Under the pieces are notes generated by a model. It made no database searches, was not told the origin of the DNA, and saw only the letters and a program-made list of their open reading frames with translations. A DNA stretch of 64,000 nt, taken from Microbacterium allomyrinae. Its GTDB lineage: Bacteria; Actinomycetota; Actinomycetes; Actinomycetales; Microbacteriaceae. The translations under genes were made by a program, and so were the position numbers. This document shows, piece by piece, positions 51,538 through 59,522 of this stretch (its first letter is position 1; every line of letters begins with the position of its first letter). The stretch is from NCBI RefSeq assembly GCF_020682705.1, contig NZ_JAGTTN010000002.1, positions 186,001 through 250,000 on the forward strand. The letters are read 5' to 3'.

Positions 51538-52569
51538 ATGTCGCCCATGACCGCCTCTCCCGCGCCCCTCCCCATGATCACCGCGGGTGCGGCATCCGCA
51601 GAGCTCCCCTTCGGTGCGACCTCGCCCGCACGGCTGCGCACGAGCGGACTCGTGATGGGTATCGCCTCGGCGCTGGCGTTCTCGTCGAGCGGTCCTTTCG
51701 TCAAGCCGCTGCTCGAGGCGGGGTGGTCGCTCGGGGCCGCGCTGCTCGTGCGCATGGGAGTGGCGGGGCTCATCCTCGCGCCCGCGATCGTGCTCGCCAT
51801 GAAGCGGCAGCGCGGTTTCCTCCGGCGCCACTGGCGCCTCATCACCGGTTTCGGGTTGATGCCGGTGCTGGGCTGTCAGCTGTTCTTCTTCTCCGCGATG
51901 CAGCGCATGCCGGTGGCCGTCGCTCTGCTCATCCAGTACCTCGCGCCGGTCATGCTGGTCGCCTACGTGTGGGTGCGCACGCGACGAGCGCCGTCCGCTC
52001 TCGTGCTGTGGGGGTCGGCGGTGGCGGTCGTCGGACTCGTGCTCGTCGTCGACATCTCGGGTGCATCCTTCGACCTGCTCGGCACTCTGCTCGCCCTGGC
52101 CGCCGCCGTGTGCGTGTGCGCCTACTTCGTGCTCTCGGAGCGCGCGGGCGATGACATGCCGCCACTGGCGCTGGCAGCCAGCGGCCTGCTCGCCGGCGCG
52201 ATCGTCATGGGAGTGCTATGCCTCGCGGGCATCATGCCCGTCGCCGCGCCCCCGGTCTCGGTCGTCCTCGCCGGAGTCGAGGTGCCGTGGTTCGTGCCGA
52301 TGCTGTGGGTCGCCGCCGTCGCGACGACCGTCGGCTACGCACTCGGGGTGATGGCGGTGCCGCGCATCGGCTCGCGCGTGGCGTCATTCGTAGGGTTGTC
52401 GGAGGTGCTGTTCGCACTCGGCTTCGCCTGGGTGTTCCTGGGCGAGGTGCCCGCCCCGGTGCAGTTCGCAGGGGGCGCGCTGATCCTGGTAGGCGTCGTT
52501 CTCGTACGCGCGGACGCGTCGTCGACCAGATCTACGCGCTCTCTCACTCCCGCCGCGCCAGCTCCATGA
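51538..52569 (+). CDS. EamA/DMT-family transporter
   Basis: 343 residues, ten hydrophobic segments after a 30-residue N-terminal tail. Two EamA repeats: first with ASALAFSSSGPFVKPLLEAG and FFFSAMQRMPVAVALLIQYL, second with GYALGVMAVPRIGSRVASFV and GFAWVFLGEVPAPVQF. Typical of RhtA/YdcZ-like metabolite or amino-acid exporters. ATG 51547 is an alternative start. Its last 26 nt overlap the convergent AsnC gene. Confidence 0.87.
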   Translation: MSPMTASPAPLPMITAGAASAELPFGATSPARLRTSGLVMGIASALAFSSSGPFVKPLLEAGWSLGAALLVRMGVAGLILAPAIVLAMKRQRGFLRRHWRLITGFGLMPVLGCQLFFFSAMQRMPVAVALLIQYLAPVMLVAYVWVRTRRAPSALVLWGSAVAVVGLVLVVDISGASFDLLGTLLALAAAVCVCAYFVLSERAGDDMPPLALAASGLLAGAIVMGVLCLAGIMPVAAPPVSVVLAGVEVPWFVPMLWVAAVATTVGYALGVMAVPRIGSRVASFVGLSEVLFALGFAWVFLGEVPAPVQFAGGALILVGVVLVRADASSTRSTRSLTPAAPAP

Positions 52570-53014
52570 GCGGCGTCACGCGATGGGGGATGACCTCGCC
52601 CATCACCAGCGAGGTCTCGGTGCGCTCGACGCCCTCGATCGCGAGGATGCGCGCGTCGGTGTCGAACAGGTGCTGGGTATCGCGGCACGCCACGCGCACG
52701 AGCAGGTCGACCTGACCGGAGAGGCCGTGGGCCTGCACCACCTCGGGCACCCGAGCCAATTCCACGGCGATCCTGGGCAGCTCGGCTTGGCGGACGATGA
52801 CGCTGATGAAGGCCTCGATCGGGAACCCCAGCGACGACGACGAGATGGCGCGCTCATACGACAGGAAGACCCCGGAGCGCTCCAATCGCGCCATGCGCGC
52901 CTGGACTGTGTTGCGCGACAGTCCGAGCCGTTCGGCGAGCGCGACGACGGTCGCGCGCGGGTCGGCGGAAAGTGCGGCGAGAAGCTCGAGGTCGACGTGA
53001 TCGAGGGCACCCAT
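52544..53014 (-). CDS. Lrp/AsnC-family transcriptional regulator
   Basis: 156 residues. N-terminal winged HTH (LAERLGLSRNTVQARMARLE at about 34-53) and a C-terminal RAM ligand-binding domain (GLSGQVDLLVRVACRDTQHL). ATG 53014 follows TAACGT (53028-53023, minus) with 8-nt spacing. It is divergent from bkdABC, so it probably controls branched-chain oxoacid breakdown, with a branched-chain amino or oxo acid as likely effector (inference from family and position). Confidence 0.9.
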   Translation of the reverse strand: MGALDHVDLELLAALSADPRATVVALAERLGLSRNTVQARMARLERSGVFLSYERAISSSSLGFPIEAFISVIVRQAELPRIAVELARVPEVVQAHGLSGQVDLLVRVACRDTQHLFDTDARILAIEGVERTETSLVMGEVIPHRVTPLMELARRE

Positions 53015-53062
53015 AATGCGAAACGTTAGCACGGGTTGAGGGAGGGATATTTGTCAACATGC

Positions 53063-53110
53063 TCAAGAAGTCCTCGCAAGCTTGAGCGAGGTGCGATGCC
53101 GACGTAATCT
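53063..53110. promoter_or_regulatory. bkd control region: dyads and -10
   Basis: Nested inverted repeats GCTCAAG-N13-CTTGAGC (53063-53089) and CTCGC-N8-GCGAG (53075-53092) lie just upstream of TAATCT (53105-53110), a candidate bkdA -10; TTGAGC (53084-53089) could be a -35 at a short 15-nt spacing. The dyads would place the AsnC-type regulator over the promoter. Confidence 0.5.
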
Positions 53111-53180
53111 CGGGCTAGCCGGCGACGATGCCGGCGTACCACGACGCGACCCCTCACGAGGGGGCCCGCACCGAGGAGTG

Positions 53181-54332
53181 ATGACGATGACGCACACCCT
53201 GACCCCGACAGCGGATCCCGCCACCGACATCGATGATGTCGCGCGACTGCTGAGCCCCGACGGCGAGAGGATCGCCGACCCCGAACTGGATCGCTGGGTG
53301 CGGGATGTCGACGCCGCAGCTCTGCGTGATCTTTACCGCGACATGACGCTCGTGCGCCGCATCGACACCGAGGGCGTGGCCCTCCAGCGACAGGGGCAGC
53401 TGGCCCTCTGGCCGCCCTGCCAGGGGCAGGAAGCCGCCCAGATCGGCACCGCACGGGCGCTCCGCCATGACGACTTCGCCTTCCCGAGCTACCGCGAGAC
53501 GGGTGTCGTCTTCGTCCGTGGCGCACGCCCGGAGGATTACGTCCTCGCCTGGCGGGGCGAGGAGCACTCCACCTACAACCCGTATGAGCTGAACACCGCG
53601 ACCCCCCAGATCATCATCGGAGCGCAAACGCTCCACGCCGTCGGGTACGCGATGGGCGTGCAGCGCGACGGCACCGACCAGGTGTCTGTCGCCTACTTCG
53701 GCGACGGAGCGTCGAGTCAGGGCGATGTGAACGAGGCGATGGTGTTCGCCTCGTCGTTCCGCGCCCCGGTGGTATTCGTGTGCACGAACAACCAGTGGGC
53801 GATTTCGGAGCCGGTCAGCGTTCAGGCGAAGTTCCCGATCGCCGGTCGCGCGCCGGGGTTCGGCATCCCGAGCATGCGCGTCGACGGGAACGACGTGCTC
53901 GCATGTCTCGCGGCGATGCGCTGGGCGCTCGACATCGCTCGGACCGGCAACGGGCCGGCGTTCATCGAGGCGGTGACCTACCGGATGGGCCCGCACACCA
54001 CCTCGGACGATCCCACGCGCTACCGCGACAAGGGCGAGGTCGAACGGTGGAAGGGCCGTGATCCCATTTCACGCGTCGAGGCGCTGCTGCGCGCGCAGGG
54101 CGAGTTGGACGACGAGTTCGCGGCGCGCGTCGCCGCCGATGCCGACGCGCTCGCGGCCGAGGTCCGCTCGGCGGCCATGGGAGCGGAGAGCCGCGAGCCG
54201 ATCACCGTCTTCGATCACGTCTACGCCGAAGCCCATTCGGAGCTCGACGAGCAGCGCACGCGATTCTCTGCCTACCTCGACGGGTTCGCGACGACGGAGC
54301 CCGTCACCGGCGGTCAGGGGGTCGCGCGATGA
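53181..54332 (+). CDS. bkdA: Branched-chain 2-oxoacid dehydrogenase E1 alpha
   Basis: 383 residues, ThDP-binding alpha subunit of the decarboxylase. Motifs: DMTLVRRIDTEGVALQRQGQ, PPCQGQEAAQIGTA, the ThDP motif GDGASSQGDVNEAMVFAS ending FVCTNNQWAIS, and the phosphorylation-loop-like YRMGPHTTSDDPTRY. ATG 53181 is preceded by GAGGAG; ATG 53187 is close. Pyruvate-type E1 alpha is the alternative, but with this E2, the AsnC regulator and the acc/fadE cluster, branched-chain oxoacids are favoured. Overlaps bkdB (ATGA). Confidence 0.9.
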   Translation: MTMTHTLTPTADPATDIDDVARLLSPDGERIADPELDRWVRDVDAAALRDLYRDMTLVRRIDTEGVALQRQGQLALWPPCQGQEAAQIGTARALRHDDFAFPSYRETGVVFVRGARPEDYVLAWRGEEHSTYNPYELNTATPQIIIGAQTLHAVGYAMGVQRDGTDQVSVAYFGDGASSQGDVNEAMVFASSFRAPVVFVCTNNQWAISEPVSVQAKFPIAGRAPGFGIPSMRVDGNDVLACLAAMRWALDIARTGNGPAFIEAVTYRMGPHTTSDDPTRYRDKGEVERWKGRDPISRVEALLRAQGELDDEFAARVAADADALAAEVRSAAMGAESREPITVFDHVYAEAHSELDEQRTRFSAYLDGFATTEPVTGGQGVAR

Positions 54333-55342
54333 CTCAGTTGACGATGGCGAAGGCCGTCAACGAGGGGCTGCGGCGCGCGATGGCGGACGACGCGAAGGTG
54401 CTCGTGATGGGCGAGGACATCGGAAAGCTCGGCGGGGTGTTCCGTGTCACCGACGGCCTGCTCGACGAATTCGGCGGCCAGCGCGTGATCGACACGCCGC
54501 TGGCGGAGTCCGGAATCATGGGCGCGGCCGTGGGGCTCGCATTCCGCGGCTACCGACCCGTCGTCGAGATCCAGTTCGACGGCTTCGTCTATCCGGCGTT
54601 CGACCAGATCGTGTGCCAGGTCGCCAAGCTCCACTACCGCACCCGTGGCAACGTCACGATGCCGATCACGATCCGGATCCCGTGGGCGGGCGGTGTCGGA
54701 GCCGCCGAGCATCACTCCGAGTCGCCCGAGGCATACTTCGTGCACACGTCGGGTCTGCGCGTGGTCGCGGTGTCCCACCCTCAGGACGCCTATGTCATGC
54801 TGCGTCAGGCGATCGCGTCCGATGACCCGGTCGTCTACTTCGAGCCCAAGCGGCTCTATCACGCCAAGGGCGAGGTCGACCTGGACCTCCAGCTCGCCGA
54901 CGCGCCGCCGATGGGACTTGCGCGCGTGGCGAAAGAGGGCACGGATGTGACCCTGCTCACCTACGGCGCGCAGGTGTCCACCGCGCTCGACGCCGCGACC
55001 GCGGCCGAGGACGACGGCATCTCGATCGAGGTCGTCGACCTGCGCTCCATCTCGCCGGTCGACTATCGCACCGTGACCGCATCCGTCCGAAAGACAGGTC
55101 GCGTCGTGGTGACGCACGAGGCCGCGCGTGAGGCCGGAGTGGGCGCCGAACTCGTCGCAAGCATCACCGAGCGCTGCTTCCACTATCTCGAGGCGCCGCC
55201 CGAGCGGGTGACGGGGCATGACATCCCGTATCCGCCGGCGAAGCTCGAGAAGCATCATCTGCCCGATCTGGACCGGATCCTCGACGCGGTCGACCGTGTG
55301 ATGGACCGGCCCAACAGCATGTCGGGGCTGGTGGAGGCATGA
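54329..55342 (+). CDS. bkdB: Branched-chain 2-oxoacid dehydrogenase E1 beta
   Basis: 337 residues. Typical beta-subunit stretches: VLVMGEDIGKLGGVFRVTDG, IDTPLAESGIMGAAVGLAFRG, QFDGFVYPAFDQIVCQVAKL, and GAAEHHSESPEAYFVHTSGL. Forms the alpha2beta2 E1 with BkdA. Its start overlaps the bkdA stop; bkdC follows after 46 nt. Confidence 0.92.
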   Translation: MTQLTMAKAVNEGLRRAMADDAKVLVMGEDIGKLGGVFRVTDGLLDEFGGQRVIDTPLAESGIMGAAVGLAFRGYRPVVEIQFDGFVYPAFDQIVCQVAKLHYRTRGNVTMPITIRIPWAGGVGAAEHHSESPEAYFVHTSGLRVVAVSHPQDAYVMLRQAIASDDPVVYFEPKRLYHAKGEVDLDLQLADAPPMGLARVAKEGTDVTLLTYGAQVSTALDAATAAEDDGISIEVVDLRSISPVDYRTVTASVRKTGRVVVTHEAAREAGVGAELVASITERCFHYLEAPPERVTGHDIPYPPAKLEKHHLPDLDRILDAVDRVMDRPNSMSGLVEA

Positions 55343-55388
55343 TGCGCACGAGCACACGGGATCGGCGCACGTGTGGGGGCGGCCAGCG

Positions 55389-56861
55389 ATGATCGAGGAC
55401 TTCCTGCTCCCCGATCTGGGGGAGGGCCTGCCCGAGGCCGAGCTCGTGCAATGGCTCGTGGCCGAGGGTGACACGGTGGCGCTGAATCAGACGATCGCCG
55501 AGGTCGAGACCGCCAAGGCCGTGGTCGAGCTCCCGTCGCCGCACGCGGGAGCGGTGAAGACGCTGCATGCCGCGGTCGGCGACGTGATCGCGGTGGGGTC
55601 GGTGCTGATCTCGTTCGACACCGGCGGAGCTGCGGATGCCGGACCCGCCGCGCCCGCGACGTCCGGTCAGGTCGCAGCCGTCGTCGCGCCCGCGGTCGAG
55701 ACGAGCGTTCACGACACGACGGTTGCCGGCGCGACGGCGGACGAGACGTCGGGGCAGTCCGCGAAGGCGGAGCCCAATCTCGTCGGCTACGGCGCTGCTC
55801 CCCGCGGCGAGCAGCGACCGCAGCGGCGTGCTCGGGGCGGTCGCAAAGGAGCATCGACCGCCGCGCTCTCGGAGGCTGCGGTGCTGGAGGCCGCCCCGCA
55901 CGACGCCATCCAGTTCGGCGAGATCGCCGAGCAGCCGCTGGAGCGACCGCGATCCACGCCTCCGGTCCGCCGATTCGCCAAGCAGCTCGGCGTCGACCTG
56001 GCACTCGTCGAAGCCACGGGCGCCTCGGGGCTCATCACGCGGACCGACGTCGAAGAGTACGCGGCTCGGGTGGGCGCCCGCGCCACGACGCTCGCGCCCT
56101 CGGAGCCGTACGAGGAGGTCGCGCCCGCATCGCTCCCGCTCGGATCGGCAGCACCCGGCGAGCGCATCACACGCACTCCGATCCGCGGGGTTCGCAGGGC
56201 GACCGCCGCGGCGATGGTGCGCAGCGCCTTCACAGCCCCGCACGTCACGACCTTCCTCACCGCCGACGTGACCGCGACGAGCGAGCTCATCGCGTCGCTC
56301 AAGGCGGATCGCGCGCTGCAGGAGCACCGGATCGGTGTGATGGCCGTCGCCGCCAAGGCGGTGTGTCTCGCGCTCGGCCGCCATCCGGGGCTCAACTCGC
56401 GCTGGGACGACGACGCGGGCGAGATCGTCGAGCACCACTATGTCAATCTCGGCATCGCTGCGGCCACGGGCCGGGGGCTCGTGGTCCCCAACATCCGGGA
56501 TGCCCAGGAGCTGACCCTGGCGGAACTGGCGGACGCGATACGCGGGCTCGCCGAGACGGCCCGTGCCGGCAAGACGGCGCCGGCCGACATGATGGGCGGG
56601 ACGTTCTCGATCACGAACGTCGGCGTCTTCGGCGTCGATGCCGGAACTCCCATCATCAACCCCGGAGAAGCGGGGATCCTGGCGCTCGGAGCCGTGCGCC
56701 GCCAGCCCTGGGAGCACCGCGGCGAGATCGCCCTCCGCGACGTCATGACGCTCGCCCTCTCGTTCGATCACCGACTGGTCGATGGCGAGCAGGGATCGAG
56801 ATTCCTGGTCGAGGTGGCCGAAGTGCTGCGCGAGCCGGGGAGGGCGATGCTGCTGCGCTGA
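55389..56861 (+). CDS. bkdC: Branched-chain 2-oxoacid dehydrogenase E2 (lipoyl acyltransferase)
   Basis: 490 residues. One N-terminal lipoyl domain with lipoyl-Lys43 (VETAKAVVE), an Ala/Pro-rich linker (about 80-170), a peripheral-subunit-binding domain at about 190-225 (STPPVRRFAKQLGVDLALVE), and a catalytic domain ending LALSFDHRLVDGEQGSRFL with the His-Asp acyltransferase motif. The linker is long and unusually charged. No E3 gene is in the cluster, so it must use a shared lipoamide dehydrogenase. ATG 55389; GTG 55371 is possible. Confidence 0.92.
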   Translation: MIEDFLLPDLGEGLPEAELVQWLVAEGDTVALNQTIAEVETAKAVVELPSPHAGAVKTLHAAVGDVIAVGSVLISFDTGGAADAGPAAPATSGQVAAVVAPAVETSVHDTTVAGATADETSGQSAKAEPNLVGYGAAPRGEQRPQRRARGGRKGASTAALSEAAVLEAAPHDAIQFGEIAEQPLERPRSTPPVRRFAKQLGVDLALVEATGASGLITRTDVEEYAARVGARATTLAPSEPYEEVAPASLPLGSAAPGERITRTPIRGVRRATAAAMVRSAFTAPHVTTFLTADVTATSELIASLKADRALQEHRIGVMAVAAKAVCLALGRHPGLNSRWDDDAGEIVEHHYVNLGIAAATGRGLVVPNIRDAQELTLAELADAIRGLAETARAGKTAPADMMGGTFSITNVGVFGVDAGTPIINPGEAGILALGAVRRQPWEHRGEIALRDVMTLALSFDHRLVDGEQGSRFLVEVAEVLREPGRAMLLR

Positions 56862-56919
56862 CCGCACCCGGGGATGCGAACGGGTGAACCGGCGCGCCCG
56901 AGCCGCGGCATCCGCTCGG

Positions 56920-58752
56920 TCACTCCACCTTCGGGTAGAACAGTCCGAGGCCGTGCTCCTGCAGGACGGTGTACGCCTCGGCGTACGTCTCGGGCTCGGG
57001 TGCGCCCTGCGGGCCGTAGCGCGCGAGCAGCAGACCGAGAAGGCCGCGTCCGGGCGGACTCAGAGGCTTGTCCTTGTGCGCACCGTCGCGCAGGTCGAGC
57101 TGCTCGTCCTCATGGGGGTTCGGCGGCACGTACATGGGATGCACGACCGGCCACGTCGCCGGATCCCGCGGGGCGTCGAGGTTGACGATCGAGAACAGAT
57201 CGCGAGCGTCGGCATCGCGGCGGGTGAGCGGGCGCAGGCCGTGCAGGCGGGCGAGGGTCGCGATCACGGCGCCATGGTGGAACTCGTCGTGCACGATCGT
57301 GCCGGCGCGAGTGTAGGCGGAGACGGCGATCGTCGGTACGCGCACACCGAGCCGGTCGAACGCGAAGCCCATCTCGCCGGGAGCGTCGCCCGCCACAGGC
57401 GGTGTGGCGGGGGGCGGCGGGACGTGGTCGTAGGTGCCGCCGTGCTCGTCGAACGTGATCAGAAGGAGGGTGTTCATCGCGTTGGAGCCGTTCGGGGTGG
57501 CGCTGGCCTTGACCGCGTCGTACACGTCCGCGATCAGCTTCTCGCCGGCGCGGACGTCCGAGACGGCAGAGTCCAGCACCGGCGTGCCATCCACGTCGCT
57601 CTCGCGGAAAACGCCGAACGGCGGGTGGAAGTCATTGTGGTTGTAGACCATGCGCGGCTCGATGAACGCATACGCCGGCAGGCGGCCGGCTTCGGCATCC
57701 TTCGCGAACTCCGACATGTGGGCGAATCGTCCGGTGCGCCAGTACTTCTCCAGAGCGGGGGCGTGCATCATGCCGGTGAGCGACACGAGCTGCATCTCGT
57801 CGAAGTAGATCCTCCACGACACTCCCGCATCTTCGAGACGATTGAAGATCGTCGGGGTGTCGGGGGCGTCGAGCCACTTGTCGTAACCGCCGCCATGCTT
57901 GTTGGTCACGTACCCGTGAGATGTCGATGCATGGAAGAAGGAGCGGTTGCAGTAGGTCTGCGACGGCACCGCGGCGAACCATGCGTCGAACACCGCGAAG
58001 CCCTTCGCGAGGGTCGAGAGCACGGGCAGCTGTTCGGGCGAGAACCCGCCCATGATGTGGGATGCCTCCTCGAGCGTCGGCGTCCGCCCATGGCGGAGGC
58101 GCTCGAGGTTGTGCCAGTAGTCGCGGAGGAAGCCATCCATCGTCGGCCTCGTCCCCGCGGCGGGCGCGTTGAACGGGGAAGTCATGTCACTCACCGGGCT
58201 GGTGGCGTTGGAGGGAGGGACCACCGTGCCGAAGAGCTGGGTGTTGACGTGCGGGAACTCCTCGCCCGGATCGGGGTTGGGTCGCCCCATGAGTTCGTCG
58301 GTCGGCCCCGTGTAGGTGTGGGCGGCGACGCGCTCGCCGGTGGGTGCCGTATTGGCGTGCTCGCCGAACGCGAGGCCGTCGAACGAGGCGCCCTCCGGCA
58401 GCGTCTCGGGGGAGTACAGCCAGCCGAGCAGATTGTCGAACGAGCGGTTCTCTCCCATGATGACGACGACGTGGTCGAACCCGGGCTCGGAGCGTGCCGG
58501 CACGGCGCCGAGGTCGATCGAGCCGTCGCGGTAGCCCTGAGGGTAGGCGATGGATGCGGCCGCTGCGGCTCCGACTCCGCCGCCCACGGCGAGCCCTGCT
58601 GCCGCGATCCCGCCGAACTTCAGGAAGTCGCGGCGCGTGCTGCCGCCATCGGGCGCTGTGCCGGCGTGAGATGTATCGACGGCCCCCGGGCCGCCATCGC
58701 GACCCGTGCGCGGGTCATCCGCCTGATCGTTCTTCTGGTCTCGCCCCGCCAT
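56920..58752 (-). CDS. TAT-exported phospholipase C-like phosphoesterase
   Basis: 610 residues. A twin-arginine signal (STRRDFLKFGGIAAAGLAV, about 38-66) follows a 35-residue polar leader, so it is folded and exported. The phosphoesterase domain has VVVIMGENRSFDNLLGWLY, VFDAWFAAVPSQTYCNRSFF, EPRMVYNHNDFHPP, and LLLITFDEHGGTYDHVPPPP, matching the phospholipase C/acid phosphatase (AcpA-like) superfamily. Substrate could be phospholipid or phosphomonoester. TATTCT (58768-58763, minus) is 10 nt before the ATG. It interrupts the bkd and acc clusters on the opposite strand. Confidence 0.9.
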   Translation of the reverse strand: MAGRDQKNDQADDPRTGRDGGPGAVDTSHAGTAPDGGSTRRDFLKFGGIAAAGLAVGGGVGAAAAASIAYPQGYRDGSIDLGAVPARSEPGFDHVVVIMGENRSFDNLLGWLYSPETLPEGASFDGLAFGEHANTAPTGERVAAHTYTGPTDELMGRPNPDPGEEFPHVNTQLFGTVVPPSNATSPVSDMTSPFNAPAAGTRPTMDGFLRDYWHNLERLRHGRTPTLEEASHIMGGFSPEQLPVLSTLAKGFAVFDAWFAAVPSQTYCNRSFFHASTSHGYVTNKHGGGYDKWLDAPDTPTIFNRLEDAGVSWRIYFDEMQLVSLTGMMHAPALEKYWRTGRFAHMSEFAKDAEAGRLPAYAFIEPRMVYNHNDFHPPFGVFRESDVDGTPVLDSAVSDVRAGEKLIADVYDAVKASATPNGSNAMNTLLLITFDEHGGTYDHVPPPPATPPVAGDAPGEMGFAFDRLGVRVPTIAVSAYTRAGTIVHDEFHHGAVIATLARLHGLRPLTRRDADARDLFSIVNLDAPRDPATWPVVHPMYVPPNPHEDEQLDLRDGAHKDKPLSPPGRGLLGLLLARYGPQGAPEPETYAEAYTVLQEHGLGLFYPKVE

Positions 58753-58809
58753 GGTGCGACCCAGAATAGGGCACCGCGGCGCTCTGCGAATCCGTTCGGG
58801 TAACCCGGG

Positions 58810-59406
58810 CTAGGACATCAGCGCCGCGCGGGCCATCGACTGCAGGATGCCGCCGACGTCGCGCTCGCCGGACGGCGCACGGAGCGCCCGCACGCTGTGA
58901 GGCGTCGAGTTGATGAGCCCGAAGCAGGCGTGCGCCCGCACGCGGAGCTCGTCCTCGTCGCGGCCGGGGTGCGCAGACGCGAGGATGCCGATCCAGACCT
59001 CGACGTACTCGCGCTGGAGGCGACGCACGGTGTGGCGGTCCTCGTCGGCGAGGCTCGCGAGATCGCGGTCCTGGACGCGGATGACATCGGCGTCGCGAAG
59101 GGCGAACTCGACGTGGAACGCGATGATCGCGTCCAGCTGATCCGCCGGCTCGCTGTGCTCGGCCAGCACCGTGCGGCCACCCGCGAGCAGCCGCTCGCTC
59201 ACCTCGACCAGGATCGCCCCCAGGAGCGCCTGCTTGTTCGCGAAGTGGCGGTACAACGCGGGTCCGCTGACACCCACCGCGCTGCCGATGTCTTCCAGGC
59301 TCACCCCGCTGAATCCGCGTTCGGCGAACAGCGCCGCCGCTTCGTGGAGGATCGCCGCGTGGCGGTCTGCCTTGGCGCGGTCGCGCTCTGTGACACCGCT
59401 TGTCAT
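58810..59406 (-). CDS. TetR/AcrR-family regulator of the acc-fadE cluster
   Basis: 198 residues. N-terminal HTH (ILHEAAALFAERGFSGVSLE, then VGVSGPALYRHFANKQALL) and a helical ligand domain that likely senses an acyl-CoA. Divergent from accD with two 16-bp dyads between them. The family and context match regulators of branched-chain acyl-CoA degradation. Its own start lies 5 nt from the nearer dyad, so autoregulation is likely. Confidence 0.9.
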   Translation of the reverse strand: MTSGVTERDRAKADRHAAILHEAAALFAERGFSGVSLEDIGSAVGVSGPALYRHFANKQALLGAILVEVSERLLAGGRTVLAEHSEPADQLDAIIAFHVEFALRDADVIRVQDRDLASLADEDRHTVRRLQREYVEVWIGILASAHPGRDEDELRVRAHACFGLINSTPHSVRALRAPSGERDVGGILQSMARAALMS

Positions 59407-59410
59407 TTCA

Positions 59411-59426
59411 GTTAATCCTCGCTAAC
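59411..59426. promoter_or_regulatory. TetR operator candidate 1, GTTA-N8-TAAC
   Basis: GTTAATCCTCGCTAAC, a 16-bp imperfect dyad with GTTA/TAAC ends, 5 nt upstream of the TetR start. It shares its ends and length with the second site. Confidence 0.5.
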
Positions 59427-59436
59427 CTCAATCCCA

Positions 59437-59452
59437 GTTAGTGAACACTAAC
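59437..59452. promoter_or_regulatory. TetR operator candidate 2, GTTAGTG-AA-CACTAAC
   Basis: A dyad with perfect 7-bp arms, centred 26 bp from the first, between the divergent TetR and accD genes. The stronger of the two sites. Confidence 0.65.
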
Positions 59453-59522
59453 CACCACGATCGCGTCTGGACAACAGACGTGATCCGATCGTGACGTCGA
59501 TGCGGATGACACGGGAGATGAC

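Noticed and set aside
53181..56861. Pyruvate dehydrogenase complex
   Set aside because: Many relatives use an AceE-type homodimeric E1 for pyruvate. The two-subunit E1 with an AsnC regulator and linked acc/fadE genes fits branched-chain oxoacids better, though sequence alone cannot exclude pyruvate.
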